Assembly (NCBI RefSeq): GCF_043290135.1
Contig: NC_134701.1
Coordinates: forward strand, 7,036,001-7,100,000
Length of the DNA: 64,000 nt
Source of the DNA: Rhipicephalus microplus
Lineage: Eukaryota > Arthropoda > Arachnida > Ixodida > Ixodidae
Direction: 5' to 3'
Below the pieces are notes generated by a model, which saw nothing but the letters and a program-made list of their open reading frames with translations, was not told where the DNA came from and searched no databases. Numbering within the stretch: position 1 is the stretch's first letter; each line of letters starts with the position of its first letter. Position numbers and translations under genes: made by a program. This document shows, piece by piece, positions 10,401-21,200 of the stretch.

Positions 10401-13202
10401 GACTGTTCTCGTGGCGCAATGAGCTAGCGCGATCGGCTGTTAACCGAAAGGTTGGAGGTTCGAGCCCACCCGGTGGTGGTGCGCCGCTTTTTTTCTGTGG
10501 GCTGATAGCTTGGAAGATATGTTCTGATGGTGGTGAGAGTAGAGCAGGACTGTCTCCGTGACGCAATTGGCTAGCGTGATCGGCTGTTAACCGAAAAGTT
10601 GGAGGTTCGAGCCCACCCGGTGGTGGTGCGGCGCTTTTTTTTCTTTGGGCTGATAGCTTTGAAGATATGTTCTGATGGTGGTGAGAGCAGAGCAGGACTG
10701 TCTCCGTGGCGCAATTGGCTAGCGCGATCGGCTGTCAACCGAAAAGTTGGAGTTTCGAGCCCTCCCGTGAGTGGTGTGTTGCTTTTTTCTTTGCGCTGAT
10801 AGCTTTGAAGATATGTTCTGATGGTGGTGAGAGTGGAGCACGACTGTCTTCGTGGCGCAGTTGGCTAGCGCGATCGGCTGTTAACCGAAAGGTTGGAGGT
10901 TCGAGCCCACCCGGTGATGGTGTGGCGCTTTTTTTTCTTTGTGCTGATAGCTTTGAAGATATGTTCTGATGGTGGTGAGAGTGGAGCAGGACTGTCTCCG
11001 TTGTGCAATTGGCTAGCGCGATTGGCTGTTAACCGAAAGGTTGGAGGTTCGAGCCCATCCGGTGGTGGTGCGGTGCTTTTCTTTCTTTGGGCTGATAGCT
11101 TTGAAGATATGTTCTGATCGTGGTGAGAGTGGAGCAGGACTGTCTCTGTGGCGCAATTGGCTTGCGCGATCGGCTGTTAACCGAAAAGTTGGAGGTTCGA
11201 GCCCACCCGGTGGTGGTGCGGCGCTTTTTTTTCTTTGCGCTGATAGCTTTGAAGATATGTTCTGATGGTGGTGAGAGTGGAGCAAGACTATCCCCGTGGC
11301 GCAATGGGCAAGCGCGATCGGCTGTTAACCGAAACGTTGGAGTTTCGAGCCCACCCGGTGGTGATGCGGCGCTTTTATTTCTTTGCGCTGATAGTTTGAA
11401 GATATGTTCTGATGCTGGTGAGAGTAGAGAAAGACTGTCTCCGTGGCGCAATAGGCTAGCGCGATCGGCTGTTAACCGAAAGGTTGGAATTTCGAGCCCT
11501 CCCGGCAGTGGTGTGTTGCTTTTTTCTTTGCGGTAATAGCTTTGAAAATATGTTCTGATGGTGGTGAGAGTGCAGCAAGACTGTCTCCGTGGCGCAATGG
11601 GCTAGCGCGATCGGCTGTTAACCGAAAGGTTGTAGTTTTGAGCCCTCCTCGGAGTGGTGTGTTGCTTTTTTCTTTGTGGTAATAGCTTTGAAGATATGTT
11701 CTGATGGTGGTGAGAGTGGAGCAGGACTGTCTCCATGGCGCAATTGGCTAGCGCGATTGGCTGTTAACCGAAAGGTTGGAGTTTCGAGCCCACCCGGTGG
11801 TGGTGCGGCGCTTTTTTTTTCTTTGGGCTGATAGCTCTGAAGAAATGTTCTGACGGTGGTGAGAGTTGAGCAGGACTGTCTCCGTGGCGCAATTGGCTAG
11901 CGCGATCGGCTATTAACCGAAAAGTTGGAGGTTCGAGCCCACCCGGTAATGGTGCGGCGCTTTTTTTTTCTTTGGGGCGATAGCTCTGAAGAAATGGTCT
12001 GACGGTGGTGAGAGTGGCGCACGATTGTCTCGGTGGCGCAGTTGGCTAGCGCGATCGGCTGTTAACCGAAAGGTTGGAGGTTCGAGCCCACCCGGTGATG
12101 GTGTAGCGCTTTTTTTTCTTTGTGCTGATAGCTTTGAAGATATGTTCTGATGGTGGTGAGAGTGGAGCAGGACTGTCTCCGTGGCGCAATTGGCTAGCGC
12201 GATTGGCTGTTAACCGAAAAGTTGGAGGTTCGAGCCCACCCGGTGGTGGTGCGGCGCTTTTTTTTCTTTGGGCTGATAGCTTTGAAGATATGTTCTGATG
12301 GTGGCGAGAGTAGAGCAGGACTGTCTTCGTGGCGCAATTGGCTAGTGCGATCGGCTGTTAACCGAAAGGTTGGAGGTTCGAGCCCACCCGGTGGTGGTGC
12401 AGCGCTTTTTTTTCTTTGCGCTGAAAGCTTTGAAGATATGTTCTGATGGTGGTGAGAGTGGAGCAAGACTGTCCTCGTGGCGCATTGAGCTAGCGCGATC
12501 GGCTATTGACCGAAAGGTTGGAGTTTCGAGCCCTCCCGGGAGTGGTGTGTTGCTTTTTTTTGCGCTGATAGCTTTGAAGATATGTTCTGATGGTGGTGAG
12601 AGTGGAGCACGACTGTCCCCGTGGCGCAATGAGCTAGCGCGATCGGCTATTAACCGAAAGGTTGGAGTTTCGAGCCCTCCCGGGAGTGGTGTGTTGCTTT
12701 TTTCTTTGCACTGATAGCTTTGAAGATATGTTCCGATGGTGGTGAGAGTGGAGCAAGACTGTCTCCGTGGCGCAATTGGCTAGCGCGATCGGCTGTTAAC
12801 CGAAAGGTTGGAGATTCGAGCCCACCCGGTGGTGGTGCAGCGCTTTTATTTCTTTTGGGCTGATAGCTTTGAAGATATGTTCTGATGGTGGTGAGAGTGG
12901 AGCAGGACTGTCTCCGTGGCACAATCGGCTAGCGCGATCGGCTGTTAACCGAAAGGTTGGAGGTTCGAGCCCACCCGGTGGTGGTGCGCCGCTTTTTTTC
13001 TGTGGGCTGATAGCTTGGAAGATATGTTCTGATGGTGGTGAGAGTAGAGCAGGACTGTCTCCGTGACGCAATTGGCTAGCGTAATCGGCTGTTAACCGAA
13101 AGGTTGGAAATTCGAGCCCTCCCGGCAGTGGTGTGTTGCTTTTTTCTTTGCGGTAATAGCTTTGAAAATATGTTCTGATGGTGGTGAGAGTGCAGCAGGA
13201 CT

Positions 13203-13276
13203 GTCTTCGTGGCGCAATTGGCTAGCGCGATCGGCTGGTAACCGAAAGGTTGGAGGTTCGAGCCCACCCAGTGGTG
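13203..13276 (+). pseudogene. second tRNA-like unit with GGT (Thr) anticodon triplet
   Basis: The anticodon triplet GGT is at 13237-13239. The D stem here is GCGC, unlike GCAC in its relative at 7750, and the 3' part CCACCCAGTGGTGG is shared. The two are members of one subtype carried in different blocks. Confidence 0.6.
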
Positions 13277-14674
13277 GTGCGGCGCTTTTTTTTCTTTGGG
13301 GTGATAGCTCTGAAGAAATGTTCTGACGGTGGTGAGAGTGGAGCACGACTGTCTCCGTGGGGCAATGGGCTAGCGCGATCGGCTGTTAACCGAAAGGTGG
13401 GAGGTTCGAGCTCTCCCGGTGGTGGTGCGGCGCTTTTTTTCTGTGGGCTGATAGCTTTGAAGATATGTTCTGATGGTGGTGAGAGTAGAGCAGGACTCTC
13501 TCCGTTGCGCAATCGGCTAGCGTGATCGGCTGTTAACCGAAAAGTTGGAGGTTCGAGCCCACCCGGTGCTGGTGCGGCGCTTTTTTTTCTTTGGGCTCAT
13601 AGCTTTGAAGATATGTTCTGATGGTGGTGAGAGTAGAGCAGGACTGTCTCCGTGGCGCAATCGGCTAGCGCGATCGGCTGTTAACCGAAAGGTTGGAGTT
13701 TCGAGCCCTCCCGGGAGTGGTGTGTTGCTTTTTTCTTTGCGCTGATAGCTTTGAAGATATGGTCTGATGGTGGTGAGAGTGGAGCACGACTGTCTCCGTG
13801 GCGCAGTTGGCTAGCGCGATCGGCTGTTAACCGAAAGGTTGGAGGTTCGAGCCCACCCAGTGATGGTGTGGCGCTTTTTTTTCTTTGTGCTGATAGCTTT
13901 GAAGATATGTTCTGATGGTGGTGAGAGTGGAGCAGGACTGTCTCTGTGGCGCAATTGGCTAGCGCGATTGGCTGTTAACCGAAAGGTTGGAGGTTCGAGC
14001 CTACCCGGTGGTGGTGCGGTGCTTTTTTTTCTTTGGGCTGTTAGCTTTGAAGATATGTTCTGAAAGTGGTGAGAGTGGAGCAAGACTGTCCCCGTGGCGC
14101 AATGGGCTAGCGCGATCGCCTGTAAACCGAAAGGTTGGAGTTTCGAGCTCTCCCGGAAGTGGTGTGTTGCTTTTTTCTTTGCACTGACAGCTTTGAAGAT
14201 ATGTTCTGATGGTGGTGAGAGTGCAGCTGGACTGTCTCCGTGGCGCAATCGGCTAGAGCGATCGGCTGTTAAACGAAAGGTTGGAGGTTCGAGCCCACCC
14301 GGTGGTGGTGCGGCGCTTTTTTTCCTTTGCGCTAATAGCTTTGAAGATATGTCATGATGGTGTTGAGAGTGGAGCAAGACTGTCTCCGTGGCGCAATGGG
14401 CTAGCGCGATCGGCTGTTAACCGAAAGGTTGGAGTTTCGAGCCCTCCCGGGAGTGGTGTGTTGCTTTTTTCTTTGTGGTAATAGCTTTGAAGATATGTTC
14501 TGATGGTGGTGAGAGTGGAGCAGGACTGTCTCCTTGGCGCAATTGGCTAGCGCGATCGCCTGTTAACCGAAAGGTTGGAGGTTCGAGCCCACCCGGTGGT
14601 GGTGCGGCGCTTTTTTTCTTTGGGCTGATAGCTTTGAAGATATAATCTGATGGTGGTGAGAGTAGAGCAGGACT

Positions 14675-14748
14675 GTCTCCGTGGCGCAATTGGCTAGCGC
14701 GATCGGCTTTTAACCGAAAGGTTGGAGGTTCCAGCCCACCCGGTGGTG
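14675..14748 (+). pseudogene. tRNA-like unit with TTT (Lys) in the anticodon position
   Basis: The loop CTTTTAA gives TTT at 14709-14711, formally a Lys anticodon. The T loop is TTCCAGC (G57 to C), further evidence of decay. I saw this anticodon only once. Confidence 0.55.
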
Positions 14749-15273
14749 GTGCGACGCTTTTTTTTTTCTTTGGGGCGATAGCTCTGAAGAAATGGTCTGA
14801 CGGTGGTGAGAGTGGAGCACGATTGTCTCGGTGGCGCAGTTGGCTAGCGCGATCGGCTGTTAACCGAAAGGTTGGAGGTTCGAGCCCACCCGGTGATGGT
14901 GTGGCGCTTTTTTTTCTTTGTGCTGATAGCTTTGAAGATATGTTCTGATGATGGTTAGAGTGGAGCAGGACTGTCTCCGTGGCGCAATTGGCTAGCGCGA
15001 TCGGCTGTAAACCGAAAGTTTGGAGTTTCGAGCTCTCCCGGGAGTGGTGTGTTGCTTTTTTCTTTGCACTGACAGCTTTGAAGATATGTTCTGATGGTGG
15101 TGAGAGTGGAGCAGGACTGTCTCCGTGGCGCTATTGGCTAGCGCGATCGGCTGTTAACCGAAAGGTTGGAGGTTCGAGCCCACCCGGTGGTGGTGCGGCG
15201 CTTTTTTTTCTTTGCGCTAATAGCTTTGAAGATATGTCCTGATGGTGTTGAGAGTGGAGCAAGACTGTCTCCG

Positions 15274-15286
15274 TGGCGCAATTGGC
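15274..15286 (+). promoter_or_regulatory. A box (internal Pol III promoter) of a representative unit
   Basis: TGGCGCAATTGGC fits the eukaryotic A-box pattern (TGGCNNAGTGG-like, with the invariant GG). Most units keep this. Subtypes with GGCTATGCG or GGCTATTCG lose a base just 3' of it. Confidence 0.6.
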
Positions 15287-15318
15287 TAGCGCGATCGGCT
15301 GTTAACCGAAAGGTTGGA

Positions 15319-15329
15319 GGTTCGAGCCC
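15319..15329 (+). promoter_or_regulatory. B box (internal Pol III promoter) of a representative unit
   Basis: GGTTCGAGCCC is the B-box form found in genuine eukaryotic tRNA-Asn genes. In the TACGAGC units the fourth base is A, which removes a key TFIIIC contact. Confidence 0.65.
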
Positions 15330-15349
15330 ACCCGGTGGTGGTGTGGCGC

Positions 15350-15358
15350 TTTTTTTTT
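15350..15358 (+). terminator. Pol III terminator-like T-run of a representative unit
   Basis: Nine consecutive T follow the tRNA-like 3' end by about ten bases. Nearly every unit has 6-9 T here, usually followed by CTTTGGGCTGATAG, or else a TTTTTTATTTTGG form. Four or more T suffice for animal Pol III, so each unit carries its own potential stop. Confidence 0.6.
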
Positions 15359-16448
15359 CTTTGGGGCAATAGCTCTGAAGAAATGGTCTGACGGTGGTGA
15401 GAGCGGAGCGCGATTGTCTCGGTGGCGCAGTTGGCTAGTGCGATCGGCTGTTAACCGAAAGGTTGGAGGTTCGAGCCCACCCGGTGATGGTGTGGCGCTT
15501 TTTTTTCTTTGTGCTGATAGCTTTGAAGATATGTTCTGATGGTGGTGAGAGTGGAGCAGGACTGTCTCCGTGGCGCAATTGGCTAGCGCGATTGGCTGTT
15601 AACCGAAAAGTTGGAGGTTCGAGCCCACCCGGTGGTGGTGCGGCGCTTTTTTTTCTTTGGGTGATAGCTTTGAAGATATGTTCTGATGGTGTTGAGAGTG
15701 GAGCAGGACTGTCTCCGTGGCGCAATGGGCTAGCGCGATCGGCTGTTAACCGAAAGGTTGGAAGTACGAGCCTACCCGGTGGAGGTGCGGCGCTTTTTTT
15801 TCTTTGGGCTGATAGCTTTGAAGATATGTCCTGATGGTGGTGACAGTGGAGCACGACTGTCTCCGTGGCGCAATCGGCTAACGCGATCGGCTGTTAACCG
15901 AAAGGTTGGAGGTACGAGCCCTCCCGGGAGTGGTGTGTTGCTTTTTTATTTTGGGCTGATAGCTTTGAAGATATGTTCTGATGGTGGTGAGAGTGGAGCA
16001 CGACTGTCTCCGTGGCGCAATTGGCTAGCGCGATCGGCTGTTAACCGAAAGGTTGGAGGTACTGGCCCACCCGGTGGTGGTGCGGCGCTTTTTTTTGTTT
16101 GGGCTGATAGCTTTGAAGGTATGTTCTGATGGTGGTGAGAGTGGAGCACGACTGTCTCCATGGCGCAATTGGCTATTCGATCGGCTGTTCACTGAAAGGT
16201 TTGAGGTTCGAGCCCTTCCGGGAGTGGTGTGTTGCTTATTTTATTTTGGGCTGATAGCTTTGAAGATATGTTCTGATGGTGGTGAGAGTGGAGCACGACT
16301 GTCTCCGTGGCGCAATTGGCTAGCGCGATCGGCTGTTAACCGAAAGGTTGGAGGTACGAGCCCACCCGGTGGTGGTGCGGCGCTTGTTTTTCTTTGGGCT
16401 GATAGCTTTGAAGATATGTTCTGATGGTGGTGAGAGTGGGGCACGACT

Positions 16449-16522
16449 GTCTCCGTGGCGCAATTGGCTAGCGCGATCGGCTGTAAACCGAAAGGTTGGA
16501 GGTACGAGCCTACCCGGTGGAG
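16449..16522 (+). pseudogene. tRNA-like unit with GTA (Tyr) in the anticodon position
   Basis: The loop CTGTAAA gives GTA at 16483-16485, formally a Tyr anticodon. The T loop is TACGAGC and the 3' part CTACCCGGTGGAGG. The same subtype recurs at about 19433, 20027, 25514, 28023, 29503, 30981, 35861 and 59079, largely through higher-order duplication; a related unit near 55979 reads GGCCGTAAACC. Confidence 0.65.
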
Positions 16523-18078
16523 GTGCGGCGCTTTTTTTTCTTTGGGCTGATAGCTTTGAAGATATGTTCTGATGGTGGTGAGAGTGGAGCACGACTGTCT
16601 CCGTGGCGCAATTGGCTAGCGCGATCGGCTGTTAATCGAAAGGTTGGAGGTACGAGCCCACCCGGTGGTGGTGCGGCGCTTTTTTTTCTTTGGGCTGATA
16701 GCTTTGAAGATATGTTCTGATGGTGGTGAGAGTGGAGCAGGACTGTCTCCGTGGCGCAATCGGCTAACACGATCGGCTGTTAACCGAAAGGTTGGAGGTA
16801 CGAGCTCTCCCGGGAGTGGTGTGTTGATTTTTTTTATTTTGGGCTGATAGCTTTGAAGATATGTTCTGATGGTGGTGAGAGTGGAGCACGACTGTCTCCG
16901 TGGCGCAATTGGCTAGCGCGATCGGCTGTTAACTGAAAGGTTGGAGGTACGAGCCCACCCGGTGGTGGTGCGGCTCTTTTTTTCTTTGGGCTGATAGCTT
17001 TGAAGTTATGTTCTGATGGTGGTGAGAGTGGAGCACGACTGTCGTCTCCATGGCGCAATTGGCTATTCGATCGGCTGTTAACCGAAAGGTTTGAGGTTCG
17101 AGCCCTTCCGGGAATGGTGTGTTGCTTTTTTTATTTTGGGCTGATAGCTTTGAAGATATGTTCTGATGGTGGTGATAGTGGAGCACGACTGTCTCCGTGG
17201 CGCAATTGTCTAGCGCGATCGGCTGTTAACCGAAAGGTTGGAGGTACGAGCCCACCCGGTGGTGGTGCGGCGCTTTTTTTTCTTTGGGCTGATAGCTTTG
17301 AAGATATGTTCTGATGGTGGTGAGAGTGGAGCAGGACTGTCTCCGTGGCGCAATGGGCTAGCGCGATCGGCTGTTAACCGAAAGGTTGGAGGTACGAGCC
17401 CACCCGGTGGTGGTGCGGCGCTTGTTTTTCTTTGGGCTGATAGCTTTGAAGATATGTTCTGATGGTGGTGAGAGTGGAGCACGACTGTCTCCGTGGCGCA
17501 ATTGGCTAGCGCGATCAGCTGTTAACCGAAAGGTTAGAGGTACGAGCCCACCCGCTGGTGGTGCGGCGCTTTTTTATCTTTGCGCTGATAGCTCTGAAGA
17601 AATGTTCTGACGGTGGTGTGAGTGGAGCACGACTGTCTCCGTGGCGCAATAGGCTAGCGCGATCGGCTGTTAACCGAAAGGTTGAAGGTTCGAGCCCTCC
17701 CGGGAGTGGTGTAATGCTTTTTTTATTTTGAGCTGATGGCTTTGAAAATATGTTGTGATGGTGGTGAGTGTGGAGCAGGACTGTCTCCGTGGCACAATTG
17801 GCTAGCGCGATCGGCTGTTAACCGAAAGGTTGGAGGTACGAGCCTACCCGGTGGAGGTGCGGCGCTTTTTTTTCTTTGGGCTGATAGCTTTGAAGATATG
17901 TTCTGATGGTGGTGAGAGTGGAGCACGACTGTCTCCGTGGCGCAATTGGCTAGCGCGATCGGCTGTTAACCGAGAGGTTGGAAGTTGGAGCCCACCCGGT
18001 GGTGGTGCGGCGATTTTTTTCCTTTTGGCTGATAGCTCTTAATAAATGTTCTGATGGTGGTGAGAGTGGAGCATGACT

Positions 18079-18150
18079 GTCTCCATGGCGCAATTGGCTA
18101 TGCGATCGGCTGTCAACTGAAAGGTTGGAGGTTCGAGTCGCGCGGGAGTG
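18079..18150 (+). pseudogene. tRNA-like unit with GTC (Asp) anticodon triplet and shortened D and T arms
   Basis: The loop CTGTCAA gives GTC at 18112-18114, formally an Asp anticodon. The D arm reads GGCTATGCG, one base short, breaking the 3' side of the D stem. The T arm TTCGAGTCGCGCGGGAG is also one base short. Copies recur near 21822, 22403, 26995, 28471, 29948, 33207, 34528, 41191, 43408, 47250, 54508, 57607 and 60707. Confidence 0.65.
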
Positions 18151-18224
18151 GTGTATTGCTTTTTTGTCTTTGGGCTGATAGCTTTGAAGATATGTTCTGA
18201 TGGTGGTGTGAGTGGAGCACGACT

Positions 18225-18298
18225 GTCTCCGTGGCGCAATTGGCTAGCGCGATCGACTAATAACCGAGAGGTTAGAGGTTCGAGCCCACCCGGTGGTG
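18225..18298 (+). pseudogene. tRNA-like unit with AAT (Ile) in the anticodon position
   Basis: The loop CTAATAA gives AAT at 18259-18261, formally an Ile anticodon. The anticodon stem becomes ATCGA/CCGAG, losing the closing pair. Copies recur near 21962, 22547, 41339, 43549, 47396, 54651, 57751 and 60853, usually directly after a GTC unit. Confidence 0.65.
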
Positions 18299-21200
18299 GT
18301 GCGGCGATTTTTTTCCTTAGGGCTGATAGCTCTGAAGAAATGTTCTGACGGTGGTGAGAGTGGAGCATGACTGTCTCCATGGCGCAATTGGCTATGCGAT
18401 CGGCTGTTAACTGAAAGGTTGGAGGCTCAAGCCCTCGCGGGAGTGGTGTGTTGCTTTTTTTCGGGGCTGATAGCTTTGAAGATATGTTCTGATGGTGGTG
18501 AGAGTGGAGCAGGACTGTCTCCGTGGCGTAATTGGCTAGCGCGATCGGCTGTTAACCGAAAGGTTTGAGGTTCGGGCCCTCCTGGTGGTGGTGCGGCGCT
18601 TTTTCTCTTTGGGCTGATAGCTTTGAAGATATGTTCTGATGGTGGTGAGAGTGGAGCATGACTGTCTCCGTGGCGCAATTGGCTAGCGCGATCGGCTGTT
18701 AACCGAAAGGTTGGAGGTACGAGCCCACCCGGTGGTGGTGCGGCGCTTTTTTTTCTTTGGGCTGATAGCTTTGAAGATATGTTCTGATGGTGTTGAGAGG
18801 GGAGCATGACTGTCTCCGTGGCGCAATGGGCTAGCGCGATCGGCTGTTAACCGAAAGGTTGGAGGTACGAGCCTACCCGGTGGAGGTGCGGCGCTTTTTT
18901 TTCTTTGGGCTGATAGCTTTGAAGATATGTCCTGATGGTGGTGACAGTGGAGCACGACTGTCTCCGTGGCGCAATCGGCTAACGCGATCGGCTGTTAACC
19001 GAAAGGTTGGAGGTACGAGCCCTCCCGGGAGTGGTGTGTTGCTTTTTTAATTTTGGGCTGATAGCTTTGAAGATATGTTCTGATGGTGGTGAGAGTGGAG
19101 CACGACTGTCTCCGTGGCGCAATTGGCTAGCGCGATCGGCTGTTAACCGAAAGGTTGGAGGTACTGGCCCACCCGGTGGTGGTGCGGCGCTTTTTTTTGT
19201 TTGGGCTGATAGCTTTGAAGGTATGTTCTGATGGTGGTGAGAGTGGAGCACGACTGTCTCCATGGCGCAATTGGCTATTCGATCGGCTGTTCACTGAAAG
19301 TATTGAGGTTCGAGCCCTTCCGGGAGTGGTGTGTTGCTTTTTTTATTTTGGGCTGATAGCTTTGAAGATATGTAATGATGGTGGTGAGAGTGGAGCACGA
19401 CTGTCTCCGTGGCGCAATTGGCTAGCGCGAACGGCTGTAAACCGAAAGGTTGGAGGTACGAGCCTACCCGGTGAAGGTGCGGCGCTTTTTTTTTTGGGCT
19501 GATAGCTTTGAAGATATGTTCTGATGGTGGTGAGAGTGGAGCACGACTGTGTCCGTGGCGCAATTGGCTAGCGCGATCGGCTGTTAACCGAAAGGTTGGA
19601 GGTACGAGCCCACCCGGTGGTGGTGCGGCGCTTGTTTTTCTTTGGGCTGATAGCTTTGAAGATATGTTCTGATGGTGGTGACAGTGGAGCACGACTGTCT
19701 CCGTGGCGCAATTGGCTAGCGCGATCAGCTGTTAACCGAAAGGTTAGAGGTACGAGCCCAACCGGTGGTGGTGCGGCGCTTTTTTTTTCTTTGGGCTGAT
19801 AGCTCTGAAGAAATGTTCTGACGGTGGTGTGAGTGGAGCACGACTGTCTCCGTGCCGCAATTGGCTAGCGCGATCGGCTGTTAACCGAAAGGTTGGAGGT
19901 TCGAGCCCTCCCGGGAGTGGTGTGTTGCTTTTTTTATTTTGGGTTGATAGCTTTGAAAATATGTTCTGATGATGGTGAGTGTGGAGCAGGACTGTCTCCG
20001 TGGCGCAATTGGCTAGCGTGATCGGCTGTAAACCGAAAGGTTGGAGGTACGAGCCTACCCGGTGGAGGTGCGGCGCTTTTTTTCTTTGGGCTGATAGCTT
20101 TGAAGATATGTTCTGATGGTGGTGAGAGTGGAGCACGACAGTCTCCGTGGCGCAATTGGCTAGCGCGATCGGCTGTTAATCGAAAGGTTGGAGGTACGAG
20201 CCCACCCGGTGGTGGTGCGGCGCTTTTTTTTCTTTGGGCTGATAGCTTTGAAGATATGTTCTGATGGTGGTGAGATAGGAGCAGGACTGTCTCCGTGGCG
20301 CAATCGGCTAACACGATCGGCTGTTAACCGAAAGGTTGGAGGTACGAGCCCTCCCGGGAGTGGTGTGTTGCTTTTTTTTATTTTGGGCTGATAGCTTTGA
20401 AGATATGTTCTGATGGTGGTGAGAGTGGGGCACGACTGTCTCCGTGGCGCAATTGGCTAGCGCGATCGGCTGTTAACCGAAAGGTTGGAAGTACGAGCCC
20501 ACCCGGTGGTGGTGCAGCTCTTTTTTTCTTTGGGCTGATAGCTTTGAAGATATGTTCTGATGGTGGTGAGAGTGGAGCACGACTGTCGTCTCCATGGCGC
20601 AATTGGCTATTCGATCGGCTGTTAACTGAAAGGTTTGAGGTTCGAGCCCTTCCGGGAATGGTGTGTTGCTTTTTTTTATATTGGGCTGATAGCTTTGAAG
20701 ATATGTGAAGATATAGCTTTGAATGATGGTGGTGAGAGTGGAGCACGACTGTCTCCGTGGCGCAATTGGCTAGCGCGATCGGCTGTTAACCGAAAGGTTG
20801 GAGGTACGAGCCCACCCGTTGGTGGTGCGGCGCTTTTTTTTCTTTGGGCTGATAGCTTTGAAGATATGTTCTGATGGTGTTGAGAGTGGAGCAGGATTGT
20901 CTCCGTGGCGCTATTGGCTAGCGCGATCGGCTGTTAACCGAAAGGTTGGAGGTACGAGCCCACCCGGTGGTAGTGCGGCGCTTGTTTTTCTTTCGGCTGA
21001 TAGCTTTGAAGATATGTTCTGATGGTGGTGAGAGTGGAGCACGACTGTCTCCGTGGCGCAATCGGCTAACGCGATCGGCTGTTAACCGAAAGGTTGGAGG
21101 TACGAGCTATCCCGGGAGTGGTGTGTTGCTTTTTTTATTTTGGGCTGATAGCTTTGAAGATATGTTCTGATGGTGGTGATAGTGGAGCACGACTGTCTCC

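Larger units (their letters stand above)
15267..15340 (+). tRNA. consensus-like tRNA-Asn(GTT) unit, TTC type
   Basis: One of the cleanest units. The parts read: acceptor GTCTCCG; D stem GCGC/GCGC with loop AATTGGCTA containing the GG pair; anticodon stem ATCGG/CCGAA with loop CTGTTAA (anticodon GTT, 15301-15303); variable AGGTT; T stem GGAGG/CCACC with loop TTCGAGC; acceptor 3' strand CGGTGGT; discriminator G. This matches eukaryotic tRNA-Asn throughout. Defects are an A-A mismatch at 27:43, an A-A mismatch inside the T stem (51:63), a T-T mismatch in the acceptor (4:69) and G-T pairs at its end. No CCA is encoded, as expected for a nuclear tRNA. It could be transcribed by Pol III, but whether it yields a charged tRNA is doubtful. 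A unit with the same sequence lies at 63470-63543. Confidence 0.6.
4316..15760 (+). repeat. array subregion with B-box-intact (TTCGAGC) units
   Basis: In this left section nearly all T loops read TTCGAGC or close variants, matching the eukaryotic tRNA-Asn T loop and B box. Units with ATT in the anticodon position and CTCCCGGGAG 3' parts are frequent up to about 12.7 kb. The boundary near 15.76 kb is where TACGAGC first appears (15770 area, then 15912) and becomes predominant. Unit-to-unit divergence is higher here than in the later higher-order blocks, especially between about 11.4 and 15.7 kb. Confidence 0.85.
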
